DNA of 64,000 nucleotides, taken from positions 1-64,000 of the forward strand of contig CAYRFQ010000013.1 of assembly GCA_964423615.1 (NCBI GenBank), read 5' to 3'. This document shows, piece by piece, positions 36,404 to 45,585 of this stretch. A model generated the notes under the pieces. That model had not been told where the DNA came from. It saw only the letters and a program-made list of their open reading frames with translations, and searched no databases. The number at the start of each line of letters is the position of its first letter. Within the stretch, counting starts at the first letter, position 1. The translations under genes were made by a program, and so were the position numbers. Source of the DNA: CAYRFQ01 sp964423615 (GTDB lineage: Bacteria; Planctomycetota; Planctomycetia; Gemmatales; Gemmataceae).

Positions 36404-38320
36404 ATGTCACAATGTCACAATGAAAGAAGAAGCTATGAATTCGCAAAAGACGTTGATGAAACAGGCGTACCTCCTACTGAAGAATTAGCCATGAACGATG
36501 AAATTGTCACTCTCCTCAAAACGCATGAATATTTTCACGGAATTAGTGACGAAATACTAGCCGAGGTCGCTGAGCACATCAAATTTGTTCGGTATGAAAC
36601 CGCTGCGTGTGTGCAAGAGGCGAACGAGGTTTTCCGATCCGTCGGATTTCTAGTTCGCGGTCGCATCAAAGCCGTGGTGATTGATTTTGAAGGAACGGAA
36701 ACCCTCTTCAAATTTGTCGAAAGAGGCGACCAAGTCGGCATGATCAGCGCAGCGCTGGGTGACCCAGTCCCGATTCGTTTTATCGCTGTAGAGCCCTGCG
36801 TAGTCCTTTGGCTCGATTACGAGATTAGCTTAGATCTCACAAGCAAACATAAAGAATTGCGTCGTCATTGGAGCAAAAATCTGGCAGGAATGCTCCGCAA
36901 GACCTTGCTCGGTGACGTGAAAGTGAAGAGAACCCAAAGACTCGCCATTATTCACGAATCTCCGGCCTCACATGGACTCGTCAAACAAATCGTAGATCGA
37001 TTGTGGCAGTTGGGCGAGAAAATCTGTGTTTTCAGTGACAATGCGGATTTCCCACGTCCCGATGATGTCCCATTCCGGTCGCTCGTCGAGGACGGGCGTC
37101 GGATGACTGAAAACGAAATGCGTCAACAAATGGCCAAGTGGCCAAGTGTTGATCGAGTTGTTATGGAGGTCAATGTCGGAATCGATTTTGATTGGCTGTC
37201 TCGCCTTGTGGAAGCCAGCGACCGCGTGCTTTGGTGTGTTGGAGAGGAAGATAAGGAAACAGTGGCTGAGACGCTCAAGGACCTCGAATCCAACGTACCC
37301 ACTTGGCGAGACAAGATTAGTATTGTGTGGTGTCTATCCGATACCCATCTCTCCCCAGTCCTTCCAGGTAAGAAACAACTCGCTGTTCGCGAGTTTACGA
37401 TTGCCAGCGTCCGTCCAGAACCGCGGTTCGGATCGACGATCGCAAATGGATTGGAACGTTTAGTCCACTTTCTACGGGGCGTCCAAGTGGGACTTGCTCT
37501 GGGCGGCGGGGCAGCCCGCGGGATGGCTCACCTGGGTGTGCTGAAAACGCTCGAGGAGAACGGAATCGTTGTCGACATGATTGCTGGGACGAGCGCTGGA
37601 GCGATGACCGGTGTGCTTTACGGTGCAGGGATAGACGCCGATTACCTGGCCGACCGATTCACCGAGGACCTAAAGCCCGGCTGGTTTTTCCGTTGGTTGC
37701 GAGGGGGTGGTTACTGGTATCTGATGTACAATTACCGCATGGGGCGTTTCGACCCGATGTTGCGGAAGTACATTTTGGATTGGAAGTTGGAACAGTTACC
37801 CATTCCGTGTTCAGCAGTCACAGTTGATCTTGTCAGTGGCAAGGCCATGGTCCGCGACCAGGGAGACGCGGTCGATGCCATTCTCTCGAGCATTAACCTT
37901 CCGGTCTTGTCGAATCCCATCTGTCGCCCAGGCCAGGCGCTTATTGACGGCGGTTTTCTCAACAACGTCCCCGCGGACGTTCTAGTCTCCAAGGGATGTA
38001 ATTTCGTCATCGCCGTTGACGTCCTGGCGAAGATTCCTGAGAGAGTTGGAAAGATCAAACGGGATTCACCGGCGGGAGCTGAAACGCCCTCGATGTTGGA
38101 GACGATTTTGCGTACCTATACTGTCCAGAGCTACAACATGAATGCCATTGGAGCCGCGCCAGCAGACATTTCCATCGAGCCGGACGTAAGCAATTTTGAT
38201 ATGGCTGACTTTACCCGCGCAGTGGAAATGGCAACTATTGGGAAAGCCAAAACAAAAGAAACACTGCCTCGACTCAAGACACTGTTGCATCGTTTGGATG
38301 ACCAGTTGTTTCCAAAGTGA
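36404..38320 (+). CDS. patatin-like phospholipase with cyclic-nucleotide-binding domain
   Basis: A 638-residue NTE-type protein. Residues about 32-150 are a cyclic-nucleotide-binding-like domain (FHGISDEILAEVAEHI, FLVRGRIKAVV). Residues 355-600 are the patatin lipase domain with the oxyanion loop GGGAARG (367-373), nucleophile elbow GTSAG with Ser 397 and catalytic DGG at 515-517, so it should be active as a lysophospholipase/esterase. A middle region (about 178-330) resembles a Rossmann-like domain found in bacterial NTE homologues. CNB control of lipase activity is inferred from the family. ATG 36491 (residue 30) is an alternative start. Confidence 0.92.
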   Translation: MSQCHNERRSYEFAKDVDETGVPPTEELAMNDEIVTLLKTHEYFHGISDEILAEVAEHIKFVRYETAACVQEANEVFRSVGFLVRGRIKAVVIDFEGTETLFKFVERGDQVGMISAALGDPVPIRFIAVEPCVVLWLDYEISLDLTSKHKELRRHWSKNLAGMLRKTLLGDVKVKRTQRLAIIHESPASHGLVKQIVDRLWQLGEKICVFSDNADFPRPDDVPFRSLVEDGRRMTENEMRQQMAKWPSVDRVVMEVNVGIDFDWLSRLVEASDRVLWCVGEEDKETVAETLKDLESNVPTWRDKISIVWCLSDTHLSPVLPGKKQLAVREFTIASVRPEPRFGSTIANGLERLVHFLRGVQVGLALGGGAARGMAHLGVLKTLEENGIVVDMIAGTSAGAMTGVLYGAGIDADYLADRFTEDLKPGWFFRWLRGGGYWYLMYNYRMGRFDPMLRKYILDWKLEQLPIPCSAVTVDLVSGKAMVRDQGDAVDAILSSINLPVLSNPICRPGQALIDGGFLNNVPADVLVSKGCNFVIAVDVLAKIPERVGKIKRDSPAGAETPSMLETILRTYTVQSYNMNAIGAAPADISIEPDVSNFDMADFTRAVEMATIGKAKTKETLPRLKTLLHRLDDQLFPK

Positions 38321-38586
38321 CCGGTGTTGTTGGTTCTCCGACCCTGCGGGCCATTCAAACCCTGGTTTGAAAGGGCTTAGCGTCCAGAGGAAATTGAATG
38401 ACCAAACTACAGGCCAGTACAAATCGAGTGCGCGAGTAACCTCTTCTCTTTGTCGATCGAATCCACCAGGCCACTCTCCGAAGATCAGAGCTCAGGAAAC
38501 GATTTCTAGCTTGATGAGACGGAAGGTTACGTAATGGACACTGCCCAAACTAACCGCTCGGAGAGGAAAGCGTCAGACGACTTACA

Positions 38587-38740
38587 TCTGAACGTTCGCA
38601 AAAATTTCGGCTCCAAAACCCGTGTTTTCCGAGGGTTTTACAATTAACAGCATGTCCAAGGGCCCTTCCGACATGCGTTTAATTCAAAAAAAGGGCGTAT
38701 TCTCCGGGATTTATGGCCCGAAAATCTGCGAACGTTCAGA
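38587..38740. repeat. 154-bp inverted-repeat element
   Basis: A perfect 14-bp inverted repeat (TCTGAACGTTCGCA at 38587-38600, reverse complement at 38727-38740), with imperfect pairing continuing inward through CCGAAA. Inside it is a second hairpin, 38642-38656 with 38670-38684, around AAGGGCCCTT. Confidence 0.65.
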
Positions 38741-38987
38741 CATGCGAATATCGAACTATTAGCAGAAGCGAAAAACGGACTGACACTTTTTGTTTACTCT
38801 GGAGCTTCGTTTGGGCAATCATCGGAGTGGTGTTGCTGTTCGCCGATGGCAATTTGGCACAGGTGGAGGGGCTTCTGAGCTCGAAGTTTTTCCAGACACA
38901 ACCAGTCCAAAGGGTCTAGTTGATCATTCTTTCTCCTCACGGATCGCTACCACAAACTGATCCGTCATGACGGATTCGCATGAGAGA

Positions 38988-39182
38988 TCATACAATCGCC
39001 GTTTCGATCATGAACTCCTTTGAAGCATCGAGCTTGTACTGTCGTGTGGGCTTGACACCAGCACAGCAGTCATCCTTCTCCTTCAGCGGCCACAACGTTG
39101 TCCGCTTCTGAAAACACCAAGTACCACTGATCGAGTGGCTTGGTGTCCACAGACCGGATTTGTTATTCCGGTTAGTCATCAT
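38988..39182 (-). CDS. possible small hypothetical protein
   Basis: A 64-residue frame (MMTNRNNKSGLWTPS start) with GAGAG about 7 nt upstream of ATG 39182. It is polar, with three Cys and three Trp residues and no known domain. Nothing else supports expression. Confidence 0.25.
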   Translation of the reverse strand: MMTNRNNKSGLWTPSHSISGTWCFQKRTTLWPLKEKDDCCAGVKPTRQYKLDASKEFMIETAIV

Positions 39183-39455
39183 GTATTTCTCTCGAAACAA
39201 GTGAACTCGCCGATGTAACTATTTTGCAACGACCAGACTTCTATCGCGAAATTGTGAAATCAACCGAGTTTGAGAGTGTTGTCTTGACGATGTAGACTCG
39301 AGTTTTGAATTGAATGGCAAAACTCTATTACTTTGGATTGTCCGAGCCGAGTTGTTGCTCTCGTCGTACACTAACCATCTTACAGTTTCGACGATCGAAT
39401 CGTTGGCGACGATCAATCGTAAGGCGTACCAAAGGCAAACCTTACAAGAATATAC

Positions 39456-39636
39456 TTGCTTTTTGTGTTTTGTCGGGTGCGACAAGGAGCTTGTGACGCT
39501 GGCACACCACTGAGATTTGACAGGGCATGACAAGGAGTTTGCGACGACAGCGCACCATGCTGGATCGATGATGGGCCTTGGGGCTTTTGCTCGCGCTCGA
39601 GTTGACTGGTCACACCCGACGAAACACAAAGGGCAA
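39456..39636. mobile_element. MITE-like element with 28-bp imperfect terminal inverted repeats
   Basis: Ends at 39456-39483 and 39609-39636 are inverted repeats (24 of 28 positions), containing TTTGTGTTT-GTCGGGTG-GAC. Inside are two palindromic units (39475-39508 and 39523-39556) of the family also seen at 4.8, 11.8 and 20.5 kb. No coding content and no target duplication are visible. It ends about 145 bp before the TIGR02996 gene. Confidence 0.55.
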
Positions 39637-39781
39637 TCATTTAGTGCCCGTTGCGAGTGTCCCTACTGCTTGGATTCTTTGGCCGCGAAGACATCAAGAA
39701 TTCTTACGTCTTCAACATTCGATAAAGGCGAGGCAAGGACCGTCCGGCAAAACAACTGGCTGGGTTTCGGAGCAAGAAACG

Positions 39782-41248
39782 GTGGATGAAGGAACATTTT
39801 TCAACAACATCCTGGAAGATCCTGAGAACATCAGTTTGCGATTGGTATTTGCGGATTGGCTCGAGGAAAACGGCCAACCTGACCGAGCGGAATTCATCCG
39901 AATCCAATGCCAGTTCCCCCAAATCACTCAGAATGCACAGAGACGGGTTCTCGCACTTCGCGAAAAGGAATTACTCGAACAACATGGCACCCAATGGCGA
40001 AGCCAGTTCGAGGATCTGCCTGGACAGGTCGTGTTCCGCCGCGGGATGCCGGAAGGAGTCATGATCGATGCGGAGGTCTTCTGTCAACGCGCTGGTGAGT
40101 TGTTCGAACGACTACCCCTCTTACACGTTCAGCTTCGCAATGCCTCCCAGGGACTCCCTGGTTTTCTGCGAAACGAATGGACGCCCAATCTTCGGTCCCT
40201 AAGTTTGTGCGGGGAACGATTGTCTGTCGAGCATGTTCGGCAGCTTTTTCAGTCGCCAGCGTTGGCGAACTTGCACGAACTCGACCTGAGCGGGACCGTG
40301 TTGTGTAGCAAGCGAAGCGAAGCGTTGGCCCTGAATTCCAATTTGCCGACCCTGAAAAGACTCTTTCTCGAAGACACCAGAATTCGAGCTTCATCCCTGC
40401 GGAAGTTGGTCCGCAGCCCTTTCCTAGGCCAACTCTCCGAATTCTGGATAACCGCAAGCGATTTCGAGCGAGAAGAATGGTCGGCGCTGATAGAACTTCA
40501 AGAAGCCAATCCGTCCCTGAAGATACGGAGTCGAGTTCTGCCCATCGACTCGCCAGTTTTACTACAACTCGTTGCTTCGAGTCCTGTGGCCCAAGTCTGG
40601 GAAACACTCGTCGTGACCACACCATCTACTCTCGAAACTGTGCTCGAATCCCCGCACTTCACCAACGTCAACCACCTACACCTGTCGGTACGCGAAAGGC
40701 AACGAAAACCGCTTCTAAACCAACTCGCCCGATCATCCTTGTTAGGTCAGTTACGGAGTCTCGACCTGAGTTCTGGCGGATGGTCGAACTCCTCGCTGGA
40801 CATTTTGGCAAACGCTCCCACTCCTGTTCGATTGGAGAGCTTGGACGTTTCGGAGAATAGCCAGATTACCACCAAAGGACTACAGGCCCTGCACGAGGCC
40901 GGACATCTCGACGGCATCGGCACCCTAGCCTTGTCCCGCACCGGCTGTGGCCCGACGCTCACTTCCCTGCTCTGCCAAAAAGAGTTTTTGCAGCTCCACA
41001 CTCTCAAGTTGAGCCATATCAAAGGAGGGGAGAAGATTTTGCGAGGACTTGCCAAGAAAGCACAGTTTCGACTCGAGCACGTCGTGGCGCAAGGAATACC
41101 TCTTGTCGCCGAAACGGCCAAACGCTTGGTTCGGTCGACCGTCTTTGAATCCCTTCGTTCGTTCGAGGGTTCTCAACAGTTCATGCTTGGCGGCGCGCAG
41201 CGAATCCTTGAGAAGGGCTTCGTCGACGCGTTGTGTGTGTGGACGTAG
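39782..41248 (+). CDS. TIGR02996-type, leucine-rich-repeat protein
   Basis: A 488-residue soluble protein. The first 50 residues match the TIGR02996 domain that is expanded in Gemmataceae: DEGTFFNNILEDPENISLRLVFADWLEENGQPDRAEFIRIQ. After that come leucine-rich-repeat-like units (LRSLSLCGERLS, LHELDLSGTVL, LKRLFLEDTRIR, LRSLDLSSGGWS, LESLDVSENSQIT), suggesting a protein-interaction scaffold. There is no signal peptide. GTG 39782 with GGAG upstream is the start that gives the canonical TIGR02996 N-terminus; the frame further upstream crosses the repeat element. It is convergent with the hybrid kinase gene (43 bp apart). Confidence 0.82.
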   Translation: MDEGTFFNNILEDPENISLRLVFADWLEENGQPDRAEFIRIQCQFPQITQNAQRRVLALREKELLEQHGTQWRSQFEDLPGQVVFRRGMPEGVMIDAEVFCQRAGELFERLPLLHVQLRNASQGLPGFLRNEWTPNLRSLSLCGERLSVEHVRQLFQSPALANLHELDLSGTVLCSKRSEALALNSNLPTLKRLFLEDTRIRASSLRKLVRSPFLGQLSEFWITASDFEREEWSALIELQEANPSLKIRSRVLPIDSPVLLQLVASSPVAQVWETLVVTTPSTLETVLESPHFTNVNHLHLSVRERQRKPLLNQLARSSLLGQLRSLDLSSGGWSNSSLDILANAPTPVRLESLDVSENSQITTKGLQALHEAGHLDGIGTLALSRTGCGPTLTSLLCQKEFLQLHTLKLSHIKGGEKILRGLAKKAQFRLEHVVAQGIPLVAETAKRLVRSTVFESLRSFEGSQQFMLGGAQRILEKGFVDALCVWT

Positions 41249-41291
41249 ACGTGACGGAGTACTCCCGAAGAATGAGCCAAGGCTTCGTATT

Positions 41292-44200
41292 TCACCGCCT
41301 GGCTTTGGAGTCAGACAACAACTCACGGACCTTATTGACCATAGTTTGGGGAAGGAATGGTTTTGCCAGGAACTCAGCATCCAGCGGCGTTTCGTCGGTG
41401 CTGGGATTGTGGGCTCCGGCAATAAAAAGGACAGGCAAATTGGGATAGGTTTCCTTGAGTTTCATGACAAGGTCCAACCCGTTCATCTTGGGCATGACAA
41501 GATCCGTCACGACGAGGTCGATCGAGCCCGAGTGTGATTGTACGACGTCCAAGGCGGCCAGACCATTTTCCGCACTGAGAACGAGAAACCCCTCCTCCTG
41601 AAGCACTCGGGTGGACACGACGCGGATCGGCAATTCATCGTCAACGAAGAGTATGGTACAGCTATCATCGTGTCCGTTTGTTCTTGTCTTTTCTGACAAG
41701 CCAAGGGCTGCAACCTTCTCAATGGCGGTCGTGTCGCTGCCTCGGTGGGTGGAGTCGATCGACGATTTGGACGCGACGGGTTGAGAACGGACCCGACGAA
41801 TCGGCAGGTAGATTTGAAACGTTGTCCCGATTCCCGCACGACTGCGGACGTTGATGTGCCCTCCACAGTTGTTCACGATCCCATACACGTTAAAAAGGCC
41901 AAGGCCCGTTCCCCTCGTGCCTTTTGTCGTGAAGAACGGTTCAAAGATTCGTCCCCGGACCTCCTCAGTCATCCCGACTCCATTATCTTCGACGCTCAAC
42001 AGGACGTACGAACCAGGATGCAGAACTTCGGGCATTCCTCCGAACGGATGGTTCAATTCAACTTCCGAAGTCGAGAGCACCAATTGCCCACCGTTGGGCA
42101 TCGCGTCGCGTGCGTTCATTACTAGATTGACGAGTAATCGCTCGAAGTCTTGCGTAGGCCCCTGCAGCTCCCCTACAAGGGGATCGAGATCCAGTCTGAG
42201 TTCGATCTTATCCGTCAAGAGCCTTCGGAAGAGCGTGGCCAGGTCACGGATCAACTGGTTGAAGTCGAGGTTCTCAATGTCTTGCCGTTCGGCATGTCTA
42301 AAGGCCAATAGTTGATGTGTGAGCTTCCTCGCGTGTTCGACGGCCTTGAGAATCTCGCGGATGTCGCACTGGACTTTATCGGCCAGAGAGCTGTTGGCCA
42401 ACAAGACTTGAGCGTAACCTCCGATGGCAGTCAACATGTTGTTGAAATCATGAGCGACGCCTCGAGTGACTCGCCCGATTGCTTGCATCTTTTCGACTTG
42501 TTGAAGTTTCTCCTGTAGTTGCTTCCGATCTGTCACGTCTCGAACCAGGAGCAACCAAGCCGACTGATTATTATACTCGATGAGATTCGCGCGAATTTCC
42601 AAGGGGAGGACTCGTCCGTCGAAGGTCTCGCAAGACTGCTCGAACGTAACTGGTTTGGCCTCCAAGAGATCTGGAAAGGAGAGTTGTCTCGACGTTGGCC
42701 CTGAGGGGTTTTCCACTAGAGCCTCAACTTGGTGCGGGGCGTCAGCGGTACCAAATTCGTTCGTGGCTTTCCCCAATCGGTAGTCCTGTTGATAGGCCGC
42801 ACATCGAAGTTGTTTGGTCGGGTCCAGGTGTTCGTTCGGGATATGATCGACTTTCCGACCAACGAGATCGGCCTCGTCCATTCGGTACAACTGGCACGCA
42901 GCCGGGTTGACGTCAAGAATGACACCGTCGAGAGTCTCGACAAAGATGGCGTCGGGGGAGTAACGGAATAATTCTCGAAATCGACGTTCACTCTTTCGGA
43001 GAGCTTCTTCGGCCATTTTATTGACCGTGATGTCCAACAAGAAAGCCACGATCGCGGGACGACTTTGCCAGTGAATTCGGTTAGCTCCCGAACTGACCCA
43101 GATGGTCTTCTTGTCTCGGCACCGTAACTGCCAGCCGTGGTGCGCGGGGATCGCCTCGCCATCGAAGCACCGGCGCATTCGCTCTTGCAGTTCCGGTAAA
43201 TAGTCTGGGAGGATGAAATCCTGCAAGTCCTGTCCAAGGATTTCTTCGGGGGAACCATAGCCAAGCAGTTTGGCCATCGCAGGATTGGCATAACAGATGA
43301 TCCAGTCCTGGTGAATGACTACTCCCTGAATGGAGCCTTCGACGACGCTGCGGAAGCGTTCCTCGGACTGTTGGAGGGCTTCCGCTGCAAACTTTTGGGT
43401 CGTGATATCTCGCGTACAACACGCTATTCGAGTGACCTGCCCGGTTTCGTCGGAGATTGGGTTGGCCGTCGTCTCGGCCCAGAAGTAGGTTCCGTCTTGG
43501 CGTCGACAGCGCCATTCGATTCGGGTTTGTTGGCCCTGGCGATTCTGGTCCCTGGCCTGCTCCACAACAGCCCAATCGTCGGGATGGACACGGGTTTGGT
43601 AGCTCGTCGTGCTCACCTCCTGCCAGGTAAAACCCGTTTGGCGGAAGTAAGAAGGGCTCACGTAGATCAACGAACCATCGCCGTCGGCCAAGCTGATCAC
43701 ATCCTCCATCGAATTGGCGAGAAGACGATATCGGCTTTCGCTCTCGCGTAGGGCTTCTTCAGCTTGCTTCCGATGAGTGATGTCGACGAGGCACCCTCGA
43801 AAAAAGGAATTCCCCGAAAGGGATTTGGGAACGACCATGAAGTCATGTACCCAAACAATCGTCCCCTCCTTGTGGACCATGCGATACTCGAGTTCCAAAG
43901 ATTCTCGAGCGGCACATGCGGTTCGACAGCGATCAATGACCCAGTCTCGGTCGTCGGGAGCTATCCGACACAGCCAAAAATGTTCCTTGTACCAATCTTC
44001 GACAGGATACCCCAGAAGTGTTTCGGCGTGCGGGGTGACGTACGTAAATTGCCAGGTCCAAAGTTCAGCTTCCCACAGCACCAATTCCAACGTTTCGGTC
44101 AAGCGTCGGAATTGATGATCACGCGAGTCCTCCAGTTCGGACTGGATTGGCAGATTCGATTCTCGGAAACCTTGGCGAAGATGGTACAGCCCACAACCAA

Positions 44201-44372
44201 CAACGGCCAACAGGACCAGAAGGCTCGGCAGCATAGTCTGGACGAGAAAATCGCCACCAGAAGGAAGAGCCCCAAGACCCCACAAAAGAAGAAGCCACCC
44301 ACCAATCACGATGCCGAAAGCCGCCACGCTTCCGAGGAGAAACCTGCGACTGAGGTATTGGACCAACTGCAT
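41292..44372 (-). CDS. hybrid sensor histidine kinase with four PAS domains
   Basis: A 1026-residue membrane-bound sensor. Order: two membrane spans in the first 65 residues with almost no periplasmic loop (so sensing is probably cytoplasmic or in the membrane), four PAS/PAC modules (about 90-215, 216-340, 341-460, 461-630), DHp helix with H box GVAHDFNNMLTAI, HATPase with N box NLVMNARDAM, G1 DNGVGM, G2 GTGLGL, and a C-terminal receiver with phospho-acceptor Asp in VVTDLVMPKMNG. All phosphotransfer residues are present. No cognate output regulator is adjacent. ATG 44372 is preceded by GAGGAGG at 8 nt, a near-ideal Shine-Dalgarno. Confidence 0.95.
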   Translation of the reverse strand: MQLVQYLSRRFLLGSVAAFGIVIGGWLLLLWGLGALPSGGDFLVQTMLPSLLVLLAVVGCGLYHLRQGFRESNLPIQSELEDSRDHQFRRLTETLELVLWEAELWTWQFTYVTPHAETLLGYPVEDWYKEHFWLCRIAPDDRDWVIDRCRTACAARESLELEYRMVHKEGTIVWVHDFMVVPKSLSGNSFFRGCLVDITHRKQAEEALRESESRYRLLANSMEDVISLADGDGSLIYVSPSYFRQTGFTWQEVSTTSYQTRVHPDDWAVVEQARDQNRQGQQTRIEWRCRRQDGTYFWAETTANPISDETGQVTRIACCTRDITTQKFAAEALQQSEERFRSVVEGSIQGVVIHQDWIICYANPAMAKLLGYGSPEEILGQDLQDFILPDYLPELQERMRRCFDGEAIPAHHGWQLRCRDKKTIWVSSGANRIHWQSRPAIVAFLLDITVNKMAEEALRKSERRFRELFRYSPDAIFVETLDGVILDVNPAACQLYRMDEADLVGRKVDHIPNEHLDPTKQLRCAAYQQDYRLGKATNEFGTADAPHQVEALVENPSGPTSRQLSFPDLLEAKPVTFEQSCETFDGRVLPLEIRANLIEYNNQSAWLLLVRDVTDRKQLQEKLQQVEKMQAIGRVTRGVAHDFNNMLTAIGGYAQVLLANSSLADKVQCDIREILKAVEHARKLTHQLLAFRHAERQDIENLDFNQLIRDLATLFRRLLTDKIELRLDLDPLVGELQGPTQDFERLLVNLVMNARDAMPNGGQLVLSTSEVELNHPFGGMPEVLHPGSYVLLSVEDNGVGMTEEVRGRIFEPFFTTKGTRGTGLGLFNVYGIVNNCGGHINVRSRAGIGTTFQIYLPIRRVRSQPVASKSSIDSTHRGSDTTAIEKVAALGLSEKTRTNGHDDSCTILFVDDELPIRVVSTRVLQEEGFLVLSAENGLAALDVVQSHSGSIDLVVTDLVMPKMNGLDLVMKLKETYPNLPVLFIAGAHNPSTDETPLDAEFLAKPFLPQTMVNKVRELLSDSKARR

Positions 44373-45130
44373 CCCCTCTAACCTCCTCAACGCTGAGAGA
44401 CTGCGAACTTAGTTCTTCGAAGCGGACGATTCTCACAAGCGTAAGTCCGAACCTGCCGGTGAGTTCCTGGTCGATCGCTTATCCGCAGTCGGTTGGCGTT
44501 CCAGGAACTCGACACGCGCTGGAATCTCTCGCGGTTGAAGATCCTCGTTTGCGTTGGGAGTTCCTGGATAATCTGTCCCGCCTGGCACATCAAGCTGGAT
44601 TCGACTCCTTCTGTTCAAGGTTGGCTGGTGTTCAGTTCGAAAGAAACTGTTCTGGAAAAGTGGACATGTTTTCGCACAGAACATCACCAACATTTACCAA
44701 CGCCAGCTTGGCGCAGCTGACAATAGAAGTCGCCTGAGGCTGGGGACAAAACGTTGGAACGACGGTCCGTCGTCGACAGTGAGATTTTGTTGCTTCCGCT
44801 TCTTCGGGCCAATTCTGACTTCAAAGAACCAGATCGCTTGTTCGCTCGAAAGATAACTTCGCGACATGCGTGGGGAACAGGTGCAGACAATTCCCCGAGG
44901 CAAGACGTTGTCGGCTCGCCGTAATGTCTTTTGGAACCGTAAAAAAGGCAATCCATCAGATTGGTCATCGGAATCATTGTAGAGCCGAAAAGGCTCGGAT
45001 GCACGCAAGAGCCATGAAATTCAACTTGCCACAATTTTCTGTAGGATTTGGAAAATCGAACAGGCTTGTCACTCGTCCGATTATCCAAATCCTCAAACAA
45101 TATCTCCTATCCCCCCTTCTGTCTGAACAG
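44373..45130. other. gene-free gap with a repeated 10-mer
   Basis: No gene is supported; overlapping frames on both strands have no recognisable content. The 10-mer GAGTTCCTGG occurs at 44461 and 44561, and its reverse complement at 44501, so it can form alternative hairpins. Confidence 0.4.
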
Positions 45131-45460
45131 TTAAGCCACACCAGCAACCGTTTCTAACAAGGGGTTCGCCATAATTTTAGAATCTAAACGCGACATCAGG
45201 AGGTCGCAGATCCGTCGAGCAATTTCCGTCGCGATGTGGATTGGAAGAGAAGTCCCTTCCAAGACATTAGCATTGGCAATCCTGCGGAACTCCTCCATGA
45301 TCTTGCGACTGAGGATGTTTCTTGTAACTCCGGATTTGAGTGTTCGTTTCACGATGACGATCAACCCTGCCTCGAGTTTTTCTCGCAATTGAGATTTCGC
45401 GAGTTCATTCCCCTGACACGCTTGTTGGGCTAATGCACTAATGGTCGTTTGCTGAGACAT
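45131..45460 (-). CDS. small helical protein resembling ECF sigma region 2
   Basis: A 109-residue protein without membrane spans or cysteines. Its first 60 residues align by eye with the N-terminal helices of the ECF sigma factor at 51465 (both share A-x-Q-G-x-E-x-A-x-x-x-L, followed by a run to R-x-T-L), but the rest does not contain the -35-binding region 4. It could be a degenerate or partial sigma-like protein, an anti-sigma, or unrelated. ATG 45460 has GGAG about 9 nt upstream. It lies 125 bp 3' of the surface-protein gene on the same strand. Confidence 0.55.
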   Translation of the reverse strand: MSQQTTISALAQQACQGNELAKSQLREKLEAGLIVIVKRTLKSGVTRNILSRKIMEEFRRIANANVLEGTSLPIHIATEIARRICDLLMSRLDSKIMANPLLETVAGVA

Positions 45461-45585
45461 AGTATGAAACTCCAAGTCGATATAATAGAAGTATTGTTAG
45501 TTATCCAATAAGTATGTTGTTTAACAAAAGTCCAAGTATTTCAGGATTCATGGGCACAGGCAGACTGACGTTCTTTTTGTAGAGA

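Larger units (their letters stand above)
38321..39781. other. long intergenic region with inverted-repeat elements
   Basis: A 1.46-kb stretch with no strongly supported gene. It holds an 8-bp palindrome just after the patatin stop (38354-38371), an inverted-repeat element (38587-38740), a weak small reading frame (38988-39182), and a second inverted-repeat element (39456-39636) with two palindromic units. Confidence 0.6.

Noticed and set aside
38713..38919. 68-codon frame with one hydrophobic segment
   Set aside because: Starts inside the inverted-repeat element at 38587-38740, with no good ribosome site.
44684..45100. Overlapping minus-strand frames of 138 and 104 codons
   Set aside because: No domain, mixed composition and no ribosome site; likely non-coding.
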